This document shows positions 1 through 5,814 of a stretch of 9,127 nucleotides of DNA, in pieces. Under the pieces are notes generated by a model. The model saw only the letters and a program-made list of their open reading frames with translations. It had not been told where the DNA came from and did not search any database. The position numbers were made by a program, and so were the translations under genes. Within the stretch, counting starts at the first letter, position 1. Every line of letters starts with the position of its first letter. The DNA comes from Alphaproteobacteria bacterium (GTDB lineage: Bacteria > Pseudomonadota > Alphaproteobacteria > BOG-932 > Roseiterribacteraceae): assembly GCA_903970575.1 (NCBI GenBank), contig CAJCJC010000471.1:1-9127 (forward strand), given 5' to 3'.

Positions 1-48
1 GCGCTCGCCAAGAAGGCTAAGAAGGGCGGCGGCGACGACGACGCCTGA
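1..48 (+). CDS. rpsA: C-terminal 15 codons of probable 30S ribosomal protein S1 (partial)
   Basis: An open frame enters from the left edge and ends at TGA 46-48. The visible residues read ALAKKAKKGGGDDDA, a Lys-rich then Gly/Asp-rich disordered tail. The tail alone does not identify the protein. The call rests on context: rpsA lies immediately upstream of ihfB in most Proteobacteria, and S1 proteins often end in a low-complexity charged tail. S1 is the ribosomal protein that binds mRNA and helps initiation. A hairpin follows 13 bases after the stop. Inference from synteny, moderate confidence. Confidence 0.55.
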   Translation, partial: ALAKKAKKGGGDDDA

Positions 49-61
49 GGCTAAATGAGTG

Positions 62-86
62 GAGGGGCCTCACGCCGGGGCCCCTC
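62..86 (+). terminator. GC-rich hairpin after the rpsA-like frame
   Basis: GAGGGGCC (62-69) is the exact reverse complement of GGCCCCTC (79-86), with a 9-base loop. It lies 13 bases after the stop codon of the upstream gene and before ihfB. No T-tract follows, so it is an atypical intrinsic terminator at best. It may act as a 3'-end stabiliser or a partial terminator separating rpsA from ihfB transcription. Confidence 0.4.
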
Positions 87-256
87 GCCCCATGCACTTG
101 GAAAATATCCTTTAGATTGTTCGGGTTATCCTTGACGCGCCGGTCGGGACGCGGCACGTTGCCACTCCAGAACGGCGCGGGAGAGGCCGATCGCCTACGG
201 ATCGTGACGCCGATGGCCTTCTGTCCCGACGAACCGACCCGGGGGGACAAAAAAGA
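87..256 (+). other. ihfB leader region, no gene seen
   Basis: These 170 bases hold no convincing coding frame. Two features stand out. The octamer GTCGGGAC at 144-151 is the exact reverse complement of GTCCCGAC at 223-230, so a long-range stem with a 71-base loop is possible near the ihfB start. A TTGACG at 133-138 resembles a -35 box, but the hexamer 17 bases on (CACGTT) is a poor -10. The bases just before ihfB, GGGGGGA at 241-247, serve as its ribosome binding site with a 9-base spacer. Promoter placement is unresolved. Confidence 0.35.
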
Positions 257-538
257 ATGACGAAATCGGAATTGATCGCGCGGCTTGCCGAAGCCAATCC
301 TCATCTTTCCAATCGCGAAGTCGAGCGGATCGTCACCACTATCTTCGACGAGGTGTCCGAGGCGCTCGCCAGGGGCGATAGGGTGGAGCTGCGCGGCTTT
401 GGAGCATTTTCCGTAAAACAGCGCGACGCACGCACGGGCCGCAATCCGCGTACCGGCGAATCCGTCGCCGTGGTCGATAAGATTATCCCGTTCTTCAAGA
501 CCGGAAAACAGCTTCGGGAACGTCTCAACGCCGAGTAG
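257..538 (+). CDS. ihfB: Integration host factor beta subunit
   Basis: This 93-residue protein is the beta subunit of IHF, a nucleoid protein that works as a heterodimer with IhfA (encoded elsewhere) and bends DNA sharply at specific sites for recombination, replication and transcription. The N-terminal helices begin [10 protein letters not shown], the core carries RGFGAF at 46-51, and the DNA-binding beta arm carries GRNPRTGE at 61-68 with Pro64, the residue that intercalates between base pairs. Glu44 and Arg46 match the E. coli IhfB residues used in sequence recognition, which favours IhfB over HU. Length equals the family norm (about 94). The ATG follows a GGGGGGA ribosome binding site by 9 bases. 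The next gene starts 69 bases downstream. Confidence 0.96.
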   Translation: MTKSELIARLAEANPHLSNREVERIVTTIFDEVSEALARGDRVELRGFGAFSVKQRDARTGRNPRTGESVAVVDKIIPFFKTGKQLRERLNAE

Positions 539-607
539 CGTTGGGCCGAGTAATGTTAGAGGCGACGCGGGGTGGACTGCAAATCTCCCGCAGGATAAAA
601 GTGCGTC

Positions 608-952
608 ATGAAGCAGTCCACGCGGATCGTCTCCTGGATCGTCACGGCGCCGATCGTCATCGTGGTCGTGCTGTTCGCCGTTTCCAATCTCGATGAAATC
701 ACCCTGCATCTCCGGCCCTTTCCGTTCGATCTGACGATCCGCATCTGGGCGTTGACGTTGATTGAGCTGTTCGTCGGGTTCCTGTTGGGCGCCATCGTTA
801 CCTGGATCGGGGATCGCCGGCGCCGTCGTGACGCCCGCCTTCTGGCCAAGCGCGTCGTCACCCTCGAGCAATCCCTCGCCGCCGCTCGCGCCCGCACCGC
901 GGAGCTTGAGGGCAAGATCGGCGCGCCGTTGCCGCTATCCGGGCCGCTTTGA
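608..952 (+). CDS. LapA-domain (DUF1049) inner membrane protein
   Basis: A 114-residue small membrane protein. Residues 7-26 form one hydrophobic segment ending in the AVSN motif typical of LapA-domain proteins, followed by a short beta-like stretch (ITLHLRPFPF). Residues 46-67 form a second membrane segment ending in a Gly-Asp plus a run of five Arg, which should keep the C-terminus cytoplasmic. Residues about 75-103 are Ala/Leu/Glu/Arg-rich with coiled-coil character. In E. coli LapA acts with LapB in control of lipopolysaccharide synthesis; that role cannot be assumed here. Start chosen at ATG 608 with AGGAT at 592-596 as a rather distant ribosome binding site. Its position between ihfB and trpF is the usual alphaproteobacterial order as I recall it. 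Confidence 0.85.
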   Translation: MKQSTRIVSWIVTAPIVIVVVLFAVSNLDEITLHLRPFPFDLTIRIWALTLIELFVGFLLGAIVTWIGDRRRRRDARLLAKRVVTLEQSLAAARARTAELEGKIGAPLPLSGPL

Positions 953-972
953 CCCCTGGTCGTTTTGGGATT

Positions 973-1007
973 GCGCCGCCAATGCGGCGCGAAGGAGTTT
1001 TATTCTG
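973..1007 (+). promoter_or_regulatory. Hairpin plus Shine-Dalgarno and CTG start of trpF
   Basis: GCGCCGC (973-979) and GCGGCGC (984-990) form a perfect 7-bp GC stem closed by the tetraloop CAAT. The next bases, GAAGGAG (991-997), are a near-consensus ribosome binding site, and a CTG codon lies at 1005-1007, 7 bases further on, in frame with trpF. The hairpin therefore abuts the ribosome binding site. It could modulate ribosome access, stabilise the 5' end of a processed transcript, or act as a weak attenuator because a TTTTATT run follows at 998-1004. No leader peptide rich in Trp codons was seen. Confidence 0.5.
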
Positions 1008-1649
1008 CCCGTCGACGTGAAGATATGCGGCGTTCGCACGCCGGACGCGTTGATGGCCGCGGTGGACGGCGGGGCGCGGGCGGTAGGCTTCGTGTTCTAC
1101 CCGCCGTCGCCGCGCGCCATCACGGCCGATATCGCGGCGGAGCTTGCGCGCATGCTGCCGACCGGTTCGCGCGCCGTCGGGCTGTTCGTCGACGCCGGCG
1201 ACGACCAGATACGGGCCATCACAGCCCGCGTGCCGCTTGACTTGCTCCAGCTCCACGGCGGCGAATCGCCCCGCCGCGTGGCCGAAATCAGGGACCGATT
1301 CGGCCTGCCCGTCATGAAGGCGATCCGCATCGCGACCGCCGCCGATCTGGCGCCGCTGCCTGACTACGCTGTCATCGCCGACTGGATTTTGTTCGACGCC
1401 AAGGCCCCGGCGAACGTCACCGCCTTGCCCGGCGGAACCGGGATCGCCTTTGACTGGCAATTGCTGCGCGGCCTCAGCCTGGCCCGGCCCTGGATGCTCT
1501 CCGGCGGCCTCAACGCCCAGAACTTGGCCGAGGCGGTGGCGCTGACCGGCGCCAAGATGGTCGACGTCTCATCCGGCGTCGAGGACCGCCCTGGCGTGAA
1601 GAGCATCGCGCGCATCCGGGAATTCCTGGCGGCGGCGAAGAAGATTTGA
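1005..1649 (+). CDS. trpF: Phosphoribosylanthranilate isomerase, probable CTG start
   Basis: TrpF converts N-(5'-phosphoribosyl)anthranilate to CdRP, the third step from chorismate to tryptophan, in the cytoplasm. With the chosen start it has 214 residues, normal for the (beta/alpha)8-barrel family. Residues 6-9 are KICG with Cys8 as the catalytic base; LQLHG lies at 81-85; Asp131 in ILFDAK is the expected general acid; PGGTG at 142-146 and LSGGL at 165-169 are phosphate-binding loops; DVSSGVE lies at 187-193. The family opens M-x-V-x-V-K-I-C-G, which fits CTG 1005 read as Met. A GTG at 1017 would remove most of strand 1 and sits 19 bases from GAAGGAG, against 7 for CTG. No in-frame ATG exists nearer than 762, inside the upstream gene. 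The stop directly touches the stop of the convergent nadV gene. Confidence 0.95.
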   Translation: MPVDVKICGVRTPDALMAAVDGGARAVGFVFYPPSPRAITADIAAELARMLPTGSRAVGLFVDAGDDQIRAITARVPLDLLQLHGGESPRRVAEIRDRFGLPVMKAIRIATAADLAPLPDYAVIADWILFDAKAPANVTALPGGTGIAFDWQLLRGLSLARPWMLSGGLNAQNLAEAVALTGAKMVDVSSGVEDRPGVKSIARIREFLAAAKKI

Positions 1650-3047
1650 CTACCCCTCGTTCGCCCGTCGCCGGATCGTCGCCAGATTATCCTGGACCAG
1701 GATATGCCCATCGCGGAACACGGGCCGCAGCAAATTCTCCTCGACCGGGCAGTCGCGGATGGGAACGGTGCGGATTCCGTCCGCCGTCCGCATCAAGGCC
1801 AGCCGGCCGCGCTTGCTCGCCTTGTCCGGATCGCCCTTCGGCGATTTCCAGATATCGCGCCACATCCCGTTGATCCGGATCGCCGACGCCTTCATGGCGA
1901 AGCCGAGCGTGTCGCGGGTAATCCCCTGCAACAGCGCGCCGCCCATCCCGAAGGCGATGTTGTCGGCGGATATTCGCTCATCCTTGAGTTGGGTCAGGAT
2001 CGCGGCGATGGAGCGCGCATCTACCCCGTCGCCCTGGATCACCCGGATAGCCGGCGGCAGCAGCCAATAGCCCTTGCCGTTCGGGCCGCCGCCGAAGGCC
2101 GCGATAAGCCGCTTCATCACCTCGGCCACGGTCTCCACCGGGTCTCCCGAATCCGGACGCACCACGAGCGTACCGCCGCCCGCCAGCACCTTCTCCTTCA
2201 GCGCGCCGCCCCACAGATCGGTTACCGCGCGCATGACGTCATAGCTGTCGGACACCACGGAATAGAGCCTGCCCGGCCGGTTGAACCGCTCCACCATGTT
2301 CGCGAAGGCGTCGGCCTCGCCGTCCGGCCCCCAGCTCGTGATCGTCGAATGTTCGGCGGCTGGGATGGAGAACGCCGCCATCGGCTCCTGGTAATATCGC
2401 CGCGCCGCGACGACGCCGCCCAGCGTGTCCGAGCCTTGGAAGTTGACCAGATGGGCCAGCGCGCCGATCGCAGCGCTTTCGGCGGAACTGGCGCCGCGCG
2501 CGCCGAAATCATGCAGCTTGAACGGCAGCGTCGCTTCCGGATCGTCCGCCGTTTCGTTCAGGAACCGGCGGATGACCTGCTTGATATGCCAACTCGTGGT
2601 CGCCACCGTGGTCGGATACCAGATCGCCCGCAGCAGCGCGGTTTCGAGATAGGAGGTGAGCCAGGGCGCGGCCTCGTCCGTATTGTGGACCTGGACCAGC
2701 ACGTTATGCGCTGGCAGCACCAGCCCTTCCGGCGCGGCTTGGATTTCGACCGGCATGAACCCGCCATGCCGATTGAGAATATGATCCCACCCCGCCCGGT
2801 TGAACGGCTCGCCATGGGCGGTCAACAGCATCTCCGCCTCGTCGATATCCTTGGGCGTGATTGGATGGCTTAGATATTCCTTGAGGAACATCTGCAACCC
2901 GAAGAACACGGTCTCCGGCCGTTCCGGCGACAGCGGCTTGCGCGCCTCGACATAGCTGTAGACCACCTCCGCGCAGGGCGGATATTGCAGGAAATGCGAC
3001 GGCTTATAGCTATCGGCGTTGAGGATCAGGTTGGCGCGGTTGGTCAT
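1650..3047 (-). CDS. nadV: Nicotinamide phosphoribosyltransferase
   Basis: NadV (NAMPT) joins nicotinamide to PRPP to give NMN, the one-step salvage route to NAD that bypasses deamidation; it is cytoplasmic and dimeric. The 465-residue length fits the family. Motifs in order: ADSYKPSHF at 11-19, YPTTVAT at 144-150, HDFGARG at 179-185, VNFQGSDT at 201-208, PAAEHSTIT at 229-237, VRPDSGDP at 296-303, VIQGDGVD at 336-343, and GMGG at 367-370. Asp180 corresponds to the Asp (219 in human NAMPT) that favours nicotinamide over nicotinate. His233, Arg297 and Asp299 match conserved active-site residues. Many databases label such proteins nicotinate phosphoribosyltransferase; the Asp argues against that. 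The ATG overlaps the stop of the upstream hydrolase gene in an ATGA, indicating translational coupling. Last gene of its operon. Confidence 0.95.
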   Translation of the reverse strand: MTNRANLILNADSYKPSHFLQYPPCAEVVYSYVEARKPLSPERPETVFFGLQMFLKEYLSHPITPKDIDEAEMLLTAHGEPFNRAGWDHILNRHGGFMPVEIQAAPEGLVLPAHNVLVQVHNTDEAAPWLTSYLETALLRAIWYPTTVATTSWHIKQVIRRFLNETADDPEATLPFKLHDFGARGASSAESAAIGALAHLVNFQGSDTLGGVVAARRYYQEPMAAFSIPAAEHSTITSWGPDGEADAFANMVERFNRPGRLYSVVSDSYDVMRAVTDLWGGALKEKVLAGGGTLVVRPDSGDPVETVAEVMKRLIAAFGGGPNGKGYWLLPPAIRVIQGDGVDARSIAAILTQLKDERISADNIAFGMGGALLQGITRDTLGFAMKASAIRINGMWRDIWKSPKGDPDKASKRGRLALMRTADGIRTVPIRDCPVEENLLRPVFRDGHILVQDNLATIRRRANEG

Positions 3048-4030
3048 ACGGCTCTTTCAATTTCCAGTATCGTCGTCGCCGGGCCGGTCTTCTCCCAGCC
3101 CTGAGCCACCAGCCGGCCGATGCGAGCGGTGGCGACCACCGCCAACCTCGTGTCGCCCTGCAGGACAGGCGGCGTCAGCCAATCCAGCGAATCATTATCC
3201 TCTCGTGCTATCAGCGCAATCATAGCAGCCCGGCGATCGAGGCTGGACGGGTTGCGTGGCCGGCCCTTAGGTGCCTGTGCGCCTGCCCAATGATTGGCCG
3301 CCGCCGCCAAGCTGGGTTCGAAGGCCTCTAACTCCGTGCGCTCGATCACCACGGCCTCGCCCAGCCTCGTGCCCGCCAAGGTGAAAATCGCAGGCAGGCA
3401 GATCGGTGTCCGTCTAATCAGTGATACCGCCTCCCCGAAGCTCTCGCAGGTTTCAAAGACGAGCCTAAGCAGATGGCTGGGTGGCATCGCGGTCGAGCGG
3501 TTCACACTTATCCGGGCGCTGACCCAGCCCGCGATTTTGCCCAATTGCTGTAACTTCAGCGGCGGCTGGTTGATCGCGGCCGCAAATCGCCCCTCCGCCA
3601 TGCCGGTTAAGACGCCCGCGAGTCCTGGCCAAGCGACGTTCAGATAGTCGCCTGCCGGCCCACGCTGCCTAACTGCGACCACCGCGCGGCCCAACCCATC
3701 GAATGGCCAATCGAGCGTTCGCAGCAATGTCGGCCCCGCTGGCCCGTCCGCCGCGCCGGTAGTGCAGCCCCACTCATACGAGTAATTCAAGAGAAACGCG
3801 CCTGGCCTCCCAATCGCCTGGTCGACCTGACGCACCGCTTCACGATACGGGCTGCATGATCGGGCTTGCCACGCTCGCGAACGGGCATCCGCGATCCTTA
3901 CGCCCAACGGCGTGTAGGCGCGGCGCGCGGAGTTCATCAGGATAGCAAGCCGTTCCGGCTCCGCCAGGGCTGTGGCCCTGGCAGGTTCCCCTTCACAGCG
4001 CGCGTCGATCAGCGGGATCGCGGGGAGCAA
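3044..4030 (-). CDS. Ntn-type linear amide C-N hydrolase (acid ceramidase / choloylglycine hydrolase superfamily)
   Basis: A 328-residue protein resembling self-processing cysteine amidases that cleave linear amides. Residues 86-93 read EWGCTTGA, with Cys89 the probable nucleophile. LRTLDWP at 103-109 supplies Arg104 and Asp107; the Cys-to-Arg gap of 15 and Arg-to-Asp gap of 3 closely match human NAAA and acid ceramidase. AAINQPP (151-157) and ANHWAG (245-250) offer the conserved Asn, and Arg266 in SSLDR the later conserved Arg. If processed like relatives, the first 88 residues would be removed to free Cys89. No signal peptide is visible, so it is probably cytoplasmic. The start is TTG 4030; an in-frame stop lies at 4049-4051, and the first ATG (codon 32) would cut conserved N-terminal sequence. 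It overlaps the upstream small gene by 22 bases and nadV by 4. The substrate is unknown. Confidence 0.8.
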   Translation of the reverse strand: MLPAIPLIDARCEGEPARATALAEPERLAILMNSARRAYTPLGVRIADARSRAWQARSCSPYREAVRQVDQAIGRPGAFLLNYSYEWGCTTGAADGPAGPTLLRTLDWPFDGLGRAVVAVRQRGPAGDYLNVAWPGLAGVLTGMAEGRFAAAINQPPLKLQQLGKIAGWVSARISVNRSTAMPPSHLLRLVFETCESFGEAVSLIRRTPICLPAIFTLAGTRLGEAVVIERTELEAFEPSLAAAANHWAGAQAPKGRPRNPSSLDRRAAMIALIAREDNDSLDWLTPPVLQGDTRLAVVATARIGRLVAQGWEKTGPATTILEIERAV

Positions 4031-4191
4031 TTCGCCGGCGCCGAGATGTTAAGACGTCTAAAAAGCACCTGCGTGCGATAAAAGCACATCAGCGATTCAT
4101 CGCCCTTGGCCACGCCCGAACTTTCGTGCAGCGCGATACGATAGCCGCCGCCGTCTTCCGCCGATTTTAGCTCGATCTTGAAATTCGTCAC
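4009..4191 (-). CDS. Small unrecognised protein of the nadV operon, 60 residues
   Basis: From GTG 4191 this encodes 60 residues. The first two thirds look like a real folded small protein (FKIELKSAEDGGGYRIALHE, then a GDESLMCFYRTQVLFRRLN stretch); the last ten residues (Ser, Pro, Arg-rich) overlap the start of the hydrolase gene. No signal peptide, membrane segment or metal-binding motif is visible. The GTG lies 29 bases after the phosphatase stop. A GGGAG precedes it by only 2 bases, which is too close for an ideal ribosome binding site, so a start further upstream (up to 4251, overlapping the phosphatase end) is possible. I do not recognise the family. Its tight packing between cotranscribed genes and the beta-strand-like pattern of the N-terminal half are the arguments that it is translated. 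Confidence 0.55.
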   Translation of the reverse strand: MTNFKIELKSAEDGGGYRIALHESSGVAKGDESLMCFYRTQVLFRRLNISAPANCSPRSR

Positions 4192-4220
4192 GTCTCCCGC
4201 TCGCTCTCTCCTATCGCGGG

Positions 4221-5642
4221 TCAGCCCACATGCACCTGCTTGATGTCGCAATGCGACAGCCGCCCCTTGATCGTGCAGCGATTCACCACTTTACCCATCT
4301 TATCATGGATCTCGGCTTTCCAATCGGCTGTACCGGTGCGCTCCAGCGTCATGAAGCCGAAACCGTCGACCCAGGAACTGAACGCGTCGGGGGTTGCGCC
4401 TGGCGCCGGATCATCCCCGTCAGACAGGGATTCCGGCAGCGGCACGATATCCTCTTGCGTGCCGGAAAAACCGGTCACGAATTGCGAGGGGTATTTTCCG
4501 CCAAAGCTCAATTGCTCCAGCACATGGATATGGCCGGACAGCAACAGGTCGATTCCCGCCGGGTAGAACGCCGGATTGGCCTCGGCCAGCACGGCCTGAA
4601 GGGACGGGTTGCCCGGGGCCACCTCCCGCTTGCCATCCTTCGTCATCTTCGCGGTCACGGCCAGCACCGGGTGATGGTTGGTCAAAATCGTGTGCGGCTG
4701 TTGTTTCGCCAGCGCGAATATGCGCTGGACGGTTTGCAGATAGGCGGCGGCGCGCGGATCGTCCGCCTTGAACGGCTTGTTGGCGGCGCTGGCGGTGTCC
4801 CACACGATGATTTGCGCGCCCTCGCCCAGCGGAACGGCGAAGGGCTCGGTAAAATTCCCAGCCATGTCATGTGCGGGGTCGTCGCAGGTACGGTCAGGCG
4901 TCAGGTCGTAAACGTCGAAGAAGCGCCGCCATCCCTGGCCGGCGCGGTCGCAGGTTTCATGATTGCCGCGCACCATCACCCAAGGTGCGTCTTTCAGCAG
5001 CGGCGCGGCGGGCGTCAGGAAATCGGCCTGCCAAGCGTCCAGGCCATAGCCCCATTTCGTCCCGCCGCAAAGGGCTGTCTTGTCGTCGGGGCAGGGGTTT
5101 TCCCGATACAAATAATCGCCGACATGCAGCACGATATCCGGCTTCCACGCCGCCGCCGCCGCCGTGATGCTGGCGAAGGGATAGGCGCCCGGATCGTCGC
5201 AGTCCTGCACCGCGTTGTCCGCCGCCTTGATCCTGCAGCCGGTGTCGCCGATCACCACGATCCGCTTGATAATGCGCGGCGGCAGGGGCAGCGCGGCGCC
5301 GGCGATCTCCGCCCGCTTGGCCGCCGGCGGGATCGCCGCTTCGCAGGTGGTGGCGGCGAAGGCGCTGCGCTTGGATAGTTCCGGCTTGGAGGCGGTCGGC
5401 CGCTGCGGCGCCGTTCCCGCGGCCGAACGCACGCTCATCGCCGACGCCTTCCCGTCCACCGTCAAGGCCGGGCAGGCCTCCGCCGTCGTGATCGCGCGCG
5501 CGATGGCGTGTCCATCCGGTCCCAGCACGACATAGGAAGCGATGAGCTGGCCACCGTTCTGCGCATGCGCGCCGGTTCCAAAGGACGTGAAAACGAGACT
5601 GACAATAGCCGCCGCGCGGGAAATCCAGGGAGCCATCGGCAT
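4221..5642 (-). CDS. Secreted purple-acid-phosphatase-like metallophosphoesterase
   Basis: A 473-residue calcineurin-like phosphoesterase. Residues 1-27 form a Sec signal peptide (Arg9, hydrophobic 10-23, AHA at 25-27 before Gln28), so the enzyme acts in the periplasm or outside. The metal-ligand set is that of purple acid phosphatases: DxG at 133-135 (GDTG), GDxxY at 175-179 (GDYLY), GNHE at 226-229, the LTNHH stretch ending at 324 in the place of VxxH, and GHIH at 370-373. The Asp, Tyr, Asn and His ligands are all present. About ten Cys residues after the signal suit an oxidising compartment with disulfides. The start is ATG 5642, with AGGAG 7 bases upstream; the open frame runs on to 5738, but those 32 residues would bury the signal peptide. 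The substrate is not predictable from sequence; nucleotides or sugar phosphates are plausible. First gene of the nadV operon. Confidence 0.85.
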   Translation of the reverse strand: MPMAPWISRAAAIVSLVFTSFGTGAHAQNGGQLIASYVVLGPDGHAIARAITTAEACPALTVDGKASAMSVRSAAGTAPQRPTASKPELSKRSAFAATTCEAAIPPAAKRAEIAGAALPLPPRIIKRIVVIGDTGCRIKAADNAVQDCDDPGAYPFASITAAAAAWKPDIVLHVGDYLYRENPCPDDKTALCGGTKWGYGLDAWQADFLTPAAPLLKDAPWVMVRGNHETCDRAGQGWRRFFDVYDLTPDRTCDDPAHDMAGNFTEPFAVPLGEGAQIIVWDTASAANKPFKADDPRAAAYLQTVQRIFALAKQQPHTILTNHHPVLAVTAKMTKDGKREVAPGNPSLQAVLAEANPAFYPAGIDLLLSGHIHVLEQLSFGGKYPSQFVTGFSGTQEDIVPLPESLSDGDDPAPGATPDAFSSWVDGFGFMTLERTGTADWKAEIHDKMGKVVNRCTIKGRLSHCDIKQVHVG

Positions 5643-5814
5643 GTCGAAACTCCTGTTGCGTCGCCTCGCGTTGAGGGGCAATCCCAAGGGATCATGGCGA
5701 TTGCTTCGGGGAACCCGAACGCGGCGATGTGCTACCACATCCGTTTGCCGAATGCGCGACTAAAGCGTCGCCGCCTTCGCCGCCGACCTCTTCCACCAAG
5801 GAAAAGATAGTAAT
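5643..5814 (-). other. Upstream region of the phosphatase-nadV operon
   Basis: This 172-base stretch separates the methyltransferase stop from the phosphatase start, both on the minus strand, and should hold the operon promoter unless the methyltransferase transcript reads through. It contains a 6-bp inverted repeat, GATGTG 5726-5731 with CACATC 5736-5741 around CTAC, and a 5-bp one, GCGAC 5756-5760 with GTCGC 5767-5771. A minus-strand TACTAT (5812-5807) could be a -10 box but lacks a good -35. The AGGAG ribosome binding site is at 5650-5654. No gene is visible. Confidence 0.4.

Noticed and set aside
133..161. Sigma70-type promoter TTGACG with 17-base spacer for ihfB
   Set aside because: The -10 position reads CACGTT, too far from consensus to claim; noted only in the leader entry.
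17..871. 284-codon minus-strand frame over ihfB and the LapA-domain gene
   Set aside because: Crosses two well-supported plus-strand genes and ends in a run of Arg produced by antisense of GC-rich codons.
762..1004. Long N-terminal extension of trpF from ATG 762
   Set aside because: It runs through the LapA-domain gene in another frame, has non-protein-like composition, and the TrpF family begins at about 1005.
1704..2873. 389-codon plus-strand open frame opposite nadV
   Set aside because: It is a GC-driven shadow of nadV: Arg/His/Gly-rich, no recognisable domain, and the opposite strand has a complete family match.
4230..5378. 382-codon plus-strand open frame opposite the phosphatase
   Set aside because: Antisense shadow with no motif, while the minus strand shows a signal peptide and all five phosphatase motifs.
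5643..5738. Start of the phosphatase at 5738 (505 residues)
   Set aside because: It would add 32 Arg-rich residues before a clear signal peptide; ATG 5642 has AGGAG at proper distance.
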